Of a DNA stretch of 8,086 nt, positions 3,946 to 8,086 are shown one piece after another. Location: NCBI GenBank assembly GCA_023388955.1, contig JAEWFH010000003.1, positions 1 through 8,086 of the forward strand. The letters run 5' to 3'. Made by a program: the position numbers and the translations under genes. The notes beneath the pieces were generated by a model that had not been told where the DNA came from, ran no database searches, and saw only the letters and a list, made by a program, of their open reading frames with translations. The stretch comes from Pseudomonadota bacterium (GTDB lineage Bacteria; Pseudomonadota; Gammaproteobacteria; Xanthomonadales; Xanthomonadaceae). Position 1 is the stretch's first letter. Each line of letters opens with the position of its first letter.

Positions 3946-5316
3946 ATGAGCATGTCCCTCCCCGCACGAGCTTTCCCGTTCCGCCGTCGCTGGCTCGCGG
4001 TGGCAGCTGCCTGCCTGGTGGCCGCCGGCTGCAGCAGCGCCCTGGTACGTACCGGCGGTACGCCGGTGCAGTCGTCCCATCCGGCCCTGGCACAGGCCAG
4101 CGCACAGGCGGCGTCGGGCGCCGACGCCACCGCGATCGCGGCATTGCTGGCCCAGCTGGACGACGCCACCCTGGCCCGCGAGGCCGCCAACCTGGCCGCC
4201 GGCGATCCGCTCTACAACCACATGGCGCGCGCCCTGCGCACGCGCGGACTGCCGCTGCCCCGCCCGATGGATGCCACCGGCTGGGATATGGACCTGGGCG
4301 AGCGGCCACCGGCGGACCGCGACGGCTACCGGCCGCCCCTGCGGCTGGCGCTGCTGCTGCCGCTGTCGGGCGAGATGGCCGCGGCCGCCGCGCCGGTACG
4401 CGACGGCTTCATGACCGGCTACCACGGTGAGAACCGCCGGCGCCCGGAGGTCACCTTCTTCGATACCCACGGCACCGTCGGCGGGGCGCTGTCGGCCTAC
4501 GACCGGGCGGTGGCGGCCGGGCACGACTTCGTGGTCGGGCCACTGTCGCGCGAGGAGGTCGATGCCCTGTTCCGGCGCGGCACGCTGCAGGTCCCGGTCC
4601 TGGCGCTCAACCGCGGCGACGTGGCGCCGCCGCCGGGCAACGCCAGCTTCTCGCTCTCGCCGGAGGACGCCGGCGTCGCCGCCGCCGACCACCTGCTGCA
4701 GCAGGGCGCGACGCGGGTGCTGGCGGTGGTCGGCAACAGCGACAGCCAGCGCCGCTCCGCCGAGGCCCTGCGCGCGCGCCTGGCCGACGCCGGCGTGGAA
4801 CTGGCGGCGGTGGTGACCACGGCGGTGACCGACTTCGTGCCGTTCGTGCAGCAGGGGACCATCGACGGGGTGTTCCTGGCCCTGCGCGGCGACGAGGCGC
4901 GCGAGGTCATCCCCCACCTGTCGATGGCCGGCCTGGGCGGGACGCCCAAGGTGGCGACCTCGCAGCTGGCCACGGGTACCGGGGATGCCGGGGTCGACTC
5001 GGTGCTGGACGGCATCGCCTTCCCGAGCGAGCCGTGGACCAGCCGCGGCTACGCACCGGGCATGCCGTCGGCGGCCAGTGCCGCGGCGCTGGTCCCGACC
5101 GCGCGCGGCGGCGCCGCGCGGCTGTTCGGCTTCGGCCACGATGCCTGGCTGCTGGCCGCCTACCTGGAACGCCTGGGCAGCCAGCCCGGGGCGCACGTGT
5201 CCGGCGCGACCGGGCTGCTGGCGCTGGGCGACGACGGCAACGTCGAGCGCGCGCCGGCGTGGTCGACCTTCCGCGGCGGCAGCGTGGTGCCGCTGGCCGA
5301 TGCCAGCCGCCGTTGA
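3946..5316 (+). CDS. lpoA: LpoA-like outer-membrane lipoprotein activator of penicillin-binding protein (short form)
   Basis: A 456-residue lipoprotein of the LppC/LpoA family. E. coli LpoA stimulates the synthase PBP1A from the outer membrane. The signal peptide has RRR at 13-15, a hydrophobic stretch at 16-27 and a lipobox ending AAGC with Cys29. Ser30-Ser31 follow, with no Asp at +2, so outer-membrane sorting is expected. The periplasmic-binding-protein-like domain runs from about 131 to 453: RLALLLPLSGEM (133-144), VVGPLSREEV (196-205), PVLALNR (217-223), LAVVGNSD (259-266) and GFGHDAWLLA (395-404). E. coli LpoA has 678 residues with a large N-terminal TPR-like domain. Here only about 100 low-complexity residues lie between Cys29 and the second domain, so most of that domain is missing. 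ATG at 3946 or 3952 could start it. Its 3' end overlaps yraN by 17 bases. Confidence 0.88.
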   Translation: MSMSLPARAFPFRRRWLAVAAACLVAAGCSSALVRTGGTPVQSSHPALAQASAQAASGADATAIAALLAQLDDATLAREAANLAAGDPLYNHMARALRTRGLPLPRPMDATGWDMDLGERPPADRDGYRPPLRLALLLPLSGEMAAAAAPVRDGFMTGYHGENRRRPEVTFFDTHGTVGGALSAYDRAVAAGHDFVVGPLSREEVDALFRRGTLQVPVLALNRGDVAPPPGNASFSLSPEDAGVAAADHLLQQGATRVLAVVGNSDSQRRSAEALRARLADAGVELAAVVTTAVTDFVPFVQQGTIDGVFLALRGDEAREVIPHLSMAGLGGTPKVATSQLATGTGDAGVDSVLDGIAFPSEPWTSRGYAPGMPSAASAAALVPTARGGAARLFGFGHDAWLLAAYLERLGSQPGAHVSGATGLLALGDDGNVERAPAWSTFRGGSVVPLADASRR

Positions 5317-5677
5317 CCGCCGTGCCCGTGGCGCCGCGGTCGAGGCCGCGGCCCGCGCCCACCTGGTCGCCCATGGCCTGGTGCCGCTGGCGGCCAACGT
5401 CAACTTCCGCCTGGGCGAGCTCGACCTGGTGATGCGCGACGGCGACACGACCGCCTTCGTCGAGGTGCGCTACCGCGGCCGCGACGACTACGGCGGCGGT
5501 GCGGAGTCGATCGACTGGCGCAAGCGCCGCCGCCTGGTGCGCGCGGCGCAGCTGTTCCTGCAGCGCCACCCGGCGCTCGCCAACGAGCCCTGCCGCTTCG
5601 ACGTGGTCGAGGCCAGCGGCGACCCCGATGCGCCCGCGCTCAACTGGATGCGCGACGCCTTCCGCGCCGACGACTGA
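5300..5677 (+). CDS. yraN: YraN/UPF0102 family putative endonuclease
   Basis: A 125-residue protein of the UPF0102 family, which has a restriction-endonuclease-like fold. The visible motifs are ARGAAVEAAARAHL (9-22, with E15), GELDLVMRDG (39-48), TAFVEVRYR (51-59) and KRRRLVRAA (75-83). Glu40, Asp42 and Glu55 are the likely metal-binding acidic residues, with Arg57 where many nucleases of this fold have lysine. The function is not firmly known; a nuclease role is inferred from the fold. The ATG at 5300 lies inside lpoA, giving a 17-base overlap and probable translational coupling. A later GTG would cut into the family N-terminus. The lpoA-yraN order is conserved from E. coli. Confidence 0.92.
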   Translation: MPAAVDRRARGAAVEAAARAHLVAHGLVPLAANVNFRLGELDLVMRDGDTTAFVEVRYRGRDDYGGGAESIDWRKRRRLVRAAQLFLQRHPALANEPCRFDVVEASGDPDAPALNWMRDAFRADD

Positions 5678-5694
5678 GCCGGCCGCGCACTGCC

Positions 5695-7092
5695 ATGCCC
5701 AAGGTACGCCCCCGCCTCCCACAGGCGCTCGACCAGGAAATGCGCGCCCTGCTGGGCGATGCCTGGCGGACCGACCCCGACGAGTGCCTGGCGTACTCCT
5801 ATGACAACTCGCGGCGGCAGTCGCTGCCCGACGCCGTGGCCCTGCCGGTGGATGCAGCGCAGGTGCAGGCGCTGGTACGGGCCTGCCGCGCTGCCGGCGT
5901 GCCGCTGGTCCCACGCGGACGGGCGACCAACACCACCGGCGCGGCGGTCCCCGTGGCCGGTGGCGTGGTGGTGTCGCTGGAGCGGATGGACCGCATCGTC
6001 GACATCCGTCCCGGCGACCGTTGCGCGGTGGTGCAGCCGGGCGTGCTCAACGGCGCCCTGCAGCAGGCGCTGCAACCGCACGGCCTGTTCTGGCCGCCGG
6101 ACCCGACCAGCGCCGCCTTCAGCACCATCGGCGGCAACCTGGCCTGCAACGCCGGCGGCCCGCGGGCGGTGAAGTACGGCGCCAGTCGCGACAACGTGCT
6201 GGCGATCACCGCCATCACCGGCGCCGGCGAGCGGGTCACCCTGGGCACGGCGACCACCAAGGGCTCGACCGGCTACGACCTGCAGCGGCTGTTCGTGGGC
6301 AGCGAAGGCACCCTGGGCCTGATCGTCGAAGCGACTCTGCGACTGGTCCCGGCCCCGCAGGACCGGCGTGCCCTGCGCGCGATCTACCGCGACGTGTCCA
6401 GCGCGGCGCGGGCGGTGGCGCGGCTGATGGCCCAGCCGGCCACGCCCTCGATGCTGGAATTCATGGACGCGCACGCGGTCGGGCTGGCACGCGACGTGGG
6501 CGGCGCCGACCTGCCGGCCGATGCCGGCGCGCTGTTGATGATCGAGGCCGACGGCCCCGCCGCGCACCTGGACGCCGACCTCGCCGCGCTGCGCGAGGCC
6601 GCCACCGGCGAGGGCCTGGTCAGCCTGGACACCGCGGACGACGAAGCCGCGCGGGCCCGCCTGTGGGCGGCGCGCAAGGCGCTCTCCCCGGCCCTGCGCA
6701 CCCTGGCGCCGGGCAAGATCAACGAGGACGTGGTGGTGCCGGTCTCGCGCATCCCCGCACTGGTGGACGGCGTGCAGGACATCGCCGCCACCGCGCGGCT
6801 GCCGATCGTCTGCTTCGGCCATGCCGGCAACGGCAACCTGCACGTCAACCTGATGTACGACCCCGCCGACCCCGACCAGTCCGCGCGCGCCGGCGAGGCG
6901 ATGGGCCGGGTCTTCGCGCTGGCCGTCGGGCTGGGCGGGACGCTGTCGGGCGAGCACGGCATCGGCTTGGCCAAGCGCGACTTCATGCCCCGCGCGGTGG
7001 ACCCGCCGACGCTGGAGCTGATGCGGCAGCTGAAGGCGGTATTCGACCCCGACGGGCTCATGAACCCCGGCAAGCTGCTGCCGCCGCCGTGA
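5695..7092 (+). CDS. FAD-dependent D-2-hydroxyacid dehydrogenase (GlcD/Dld/D-2-hydroxyglutarate dehydrogenase type)
   Basis: A 465-residue flavoprotein of the VAO/PCMH superfamily, expected to oxidise a D-2-hydroxyacid such as D-lactate, glycolate or D-2-hydroxyglutarate. The FAD domain covers about 45-220: PRGRATNTTGAAVP (73-86), WPPDPTS (133-139), STIGGNLACNAGGPRAVKYG (143-162) and VGSEGTLGLIVEATL (201-215). The substrate domain follows and ends with GHAGNGNLHVNL (375-386) and GGTLSGEHGIGLAKR (414-428). By analogy with D-2-hydroxyglutarate dehydrogenase, H376, H383 and E420 are the likely metal ligands. The FAD-binding cap ends with NPGKLLPP, as usual. There is no signal peptide, so it is cytoplasmic or peripheral. 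The substrate cannot be told from sequence. No clear Shine-Dalgarno precedes the ATG, which lies 17 bases after yraN; coupling within the operon is likely. It overlaps the next gene as GTGA. Confidence 0.9.
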   Translation: MPKVRPRLPQALDQEMRALLGDAWRTDPDECLAYSYDNSRRQSLPDAVALPVDAAQVQALVRACRAAGVPLVPRGRATNTTGAAVPVAGGVVVSLERMDRIVDIRPGDRCAVVQPGVLNGALQQALQPHGLFWPPDPTSAAFSTIGGNLACNAGGPRAVKYGASRDNVLAITAITGAGERVTLGTATTKGSTGYDLQRLFVGSEGTLGLIVEATLRLVPAPQDRRALRAIYRDVSSAARAVARLMAQPATPSMLEFMDAHAVGLARDVGGADLPADAGALLMIEADGPAAHLDADLAALREAATGEGLVSLDTADDEAARARLWAARKALSPALRTLAPGKINEDVVVPVSRIPALVDGVQDIAATARLPIVCFGHAGNGNLHVNLMYDPADPDQSARAGEAMGRVFALAVGLGGTLSGEHGIGLAKRDFMPRAVDPPTLELMRQLKAVFDPDGLMNPGKLLPPP

Positions 7093-7841
7093 GCGGACGC
7101 AACGACCCGCGATTGGACGCGCTGCTGCGCCGGATCGAAGCCTGCCGGATCTGCGCCGGCGTGCTCGGCCATGAACCCCGCCCCGTGGTGCAGGCCGGCA
7201 CCGGCGCCCGGATCCTGGTCGCCGGCCAAGCCCCGGGGCGCAAGGTCCACGAAAGCGGCGTGCCCTGGGACGATGCCAGCGGGCGCCGGCTGCGCGAATG
7301 GCTGGACATCGACGAGGCGACCTTCTACGACCCGCAGCAGGTCGCCCTGGTGCCGATGGGCTTCTGCTATCCCGGCAAGGCTGGCTCCGGCGACGCTCCG
7401 CCGCGCCCCGAATGCCGGGCCACCTGGCACCCGCTGTTGCTGCCGCTGCTGCCCGACACCGGGCTGGTGCTCGCGATCGGCCAGTACGCACAGCGATACC
7501 ACCTGGGCGACCGCCACAAGGGCAGCCTGACCGCGAACCTGCGCGCCTGGCGCGAGTTCCTCCCCGGCCTGGTGCCCCTGCCCCACCCCAGCCCGCGCAA
7601 CGTGGCCTGGTTCAAGGCGAACCCGTGGTTCGAGGGCGAGGTGTTGCCGGGGGTGCGGGCGCGGGTGCGGGAGTTGGTGGGGCGAGGAGCGGGGAGCCAG
7701 GAACGAGTGGAGAGGAACGAGGAACGAGTAAAGGCAAGAGCCGGGGCGTGTCATTCCCCCGAACGCGGGAACCCAGGTGCGTCGTTCCCGCGGACGCGGG
7801 AACCCACGGACGTCCATGGATCCCCGCGTTCGCGGGGATGA
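7089..7841 (+). CDS. Family-4-like uracil-DNA glycosylase with repeat-derived C-terminal tail
   Basis: A 250-residue protein with a uracil-DNA-glycosylase fold (COG1573 type), which removes uracil from DNA. Motif A is VAGQAPGRKVHESG (44-57) and motif B is PHPSPRN (165-171). Four cysteines, C19-x2-C22 and C93-x15-C109, fit the [4Fe-4S] ligand pattern of family 4. Family 4 enzymes usually have GEAPG; here it is GQAPG, seen in a related subgroup, so activity should not be assumed. The core ends at about V197. Residues 198-250 are encoded by heptad element B and its nested repeats and look like no domain; the stop at 7839-7841 lies in a palindrome. The normal family length is near 200. The GTG start overlaps the previous stop (GTGA), pointing to translational coupling. 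Convergent with thiL. Confidence 0.85.
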   Translation: MSGRNDPRLDALLRRIEACRICAGVLGHEPRPVVQAGTGARILVAGQAPGRKVHESGVPWDDASGRRLREWLDIDEATFYDPQQVALVPMGFCYPGKAGSGDAPPRPECRATWHPLLLPLLPDTGLVLAIGQYAQRYHLGDRHKGSLTANLRAWREFLPGLVPLPHPSPRNVAWFKANPWFEGEVLPGVRARVRELVGRGAGSQERVERNEERVKARAGACHSPERGNPGASFPRTREPTDVHGSPRSRG

Positions 7842-7917
7842 CAAGACTGTTCGCGGGGATGAGCACCGTGCTTTTGTCTTTACTCGTTCCTCGTTCCGCT
7901 CCACTCGTTCCCCTCTC
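7680..7917. repeat. Heptad inverted-repeat element B
   Basis: The left arm has six in-phase 7-bp units at 7694-7735: GAGCCAG, then GAACGAG at 7701, TGGAGAG at 7708, GAACGAG at 7715 and 7722, and TAAAGGC at 7729. Two further unit-like heptamers precede it, GGGCGAG (7680) and GAGCGGG (7687). The right arm, on the minus strand from 7917 to 7876, has GAGAGGG, then GAACGAG at 7910, TGGAGCG at 7903, GAACGAG at 7896 and 7889, and TAAAGAC at 7882. Pairing continues to 7741 and 7870. The 140-base core holds a different palindromic repeat cluster. The plan matches element A: six units, GAACGAG next to TAAARRC at the inner edge. It lies exactly between the ends of the convergent glycosylase and thiL cores. 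Confidence 0.9.
7749..7862. repeat. Cluster of GC-rich palindromic repeats nested in element B
   Basis: Four related units, all variations on a TTCCCGCG/CGCGGGAA stem. Unit 1 (7749-7775) is an imperfect stem after TGTCATTCCC. Unit 2 has a perfect 9-bp stem with a 2-base loop at 7784-7803. Unit 3, inverted, has a perfect 9-bp stem ATCCCCGCG/CGCGGGGAT with loop TT at 7820-7839, followed by GACA. Unit 4 is a half-copy (7850-7862). TGTCATTCCC at the left and GGGGATGACA at the right give the group an overall inverted layout. Dispersed repeats of this general type are common between genes of beta- and gammaproteobacteria. Confidence 0.8.
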
Positions 7918-8086
7918 CAAAATGCTCATATCCGCCGCGCGCCGGCACCCACGGCCGGTCGTCCGCCCCGCGCGCGGTCACCGCGTGCCCGGGAACGATT
8001 CTTCCTACGCAGGTCACCGGGGTCGCGGCCGCGTCGGCGGCGGCCCGGATGGCATCGGCGCGATCGGGGGGCGCGGTGAAGCACAG
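7880..8086 (-). CDS. thiL: ThiL, thiamine-monophosphate kinase, C-terminal fragment
   Basis: The last 68 codons of a gene that enters from the right edge; there is no start in the window. The frame begins LCFTAPPDRADAIR, continues through TPVTCVGRIVPG and ends GGYEHF. These match the ThiL C-terminus, which carries ELCFT-type, IG-type and a terminal GYDHF-type motif. ThiL phosphorylates thiamine monophosphate to thiamine pyrophosphate with ATP, the last step of thiamine cofactor synthesis. Family members end soon after the GYDHF motif. Here 12 more residues (GEGNEWSGTRNE) follow, read from the right arm of element B, and the stop TAA (7882-7880) is the TAA of its terminal TAAAGAC unit. Convergent with the glycosylase gene. 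High GC gives no competing plausible frame. Confidence 0.85.
   Translation of the reverse strand: MCFTAPPDRADAIRAAADAAATPVTCVGRIVPGHAVTARGADDRPWVPARGGYEHFGEGNEWSGTRNE

Noticed and set aside
3862..5448. Long open minus-strand frame extending upstream from rsmI across the lpoA gene
   Set aside because: The frame is open only because of high GC. The part upstream of 3861 has Arg/Gly/Ala-rich composition without domains, and the opposite strand encodes a clear lipoprotein.
5488..7904. Long open minus-strand frames opposite the dehydrogenase and glycosylase genes
   Set aside because: They mirror codon periodicity of convincing plus-strand genes and show no motif, start signal or family resemblance.
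7680..7917. CRISPR array
   Set aside because: Units are 7 bp and contiguous, or palindromes with irregular spacing; there are no uniform 25-40 bp spacers and no cas genes.

Overview
The window looks like chromosomal DNA from the Xanthomonadaceae (Lysobacterales), probably Stenotrophomonas, Pseudoxanthomonas, Luteimonas or Lysobacter. The evidence is the very high GC content, the MraZ and RsmH sequences, the E. coli-like rsmI-lpoA-yraN gene order, and short palindromes headed by GTAG that match the GTAG-type REP repeats known from Stenotrophomonas and Xanthomonas. I cannot name the species from sequence alone.

Layout. At 1-526 on the minus strand lies the start of the division and cell-wall (dcw) cluster: the 5' end of rsmH, preceded by mraZ. 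The mraZ leader has a phased array of MraZ-binding boxes under a consensus-like -35. Divergent from it is an NRDE/TANGO2-family gene (850-1602). A pair of GTAG repeats and a probable promoter follow, then a membrane-anchored DM13-domain protein (1958-2437). A second GTAG repeat pair forms a near-perfect 47-bp palindrome between that gene and the RNase P RNA gene rnpB (minus strand, about 2527-2882). Upstream of rnpB is a large inverted repeat (2901-3042) built of 7-bp units. It reaches the stop codon of rsmI (minus strand, 3037-3861).

Divergent from rsmI is a tight plus-strand gene string: lpoA-like lipoprotein (3946-5316), yraN (5300-5677, overlapping by 17 bases), a GlcD/Dld-type flavoprotein dehydrogenase (5695-7092) and a family-4-like uracil-DNA glycosylase (7089-7841, GTGA overlap). 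The minus-strand 3' end of thiL enters from the right edge (7880-8086). Between the last two genes is a second inverted repeat of the same 7-bp family (7680-7917), with a cluster of different palindromic repeats nested in its core.

The left part serves cell division and RNA processing (MraZ, RsmH, RNase P, RsmI). The right part is the conserved rsmI-lpoA-yraN neighbourhood (16S rRNA methylation, peptidoglycan synthase activation, a putative nuclease), followed by a dehydrogenase and a DNA-repair enzyme.

Most unusual feature. The two 7-bp-unit inverted repeats have arms of six in-phase units (42 bp), consensus roughly GRRNGAG, ending inward in TAAARRC. They sit exactly on gene borders. They supply the thiL stop, contain the rsmI stop, add about 50 residues to the glycosylase and occupy the -35 region of rnpB. 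I do not recognise this element as a named family. I saw no anti-phage system, CRISPR array, transposase or prophage gene.
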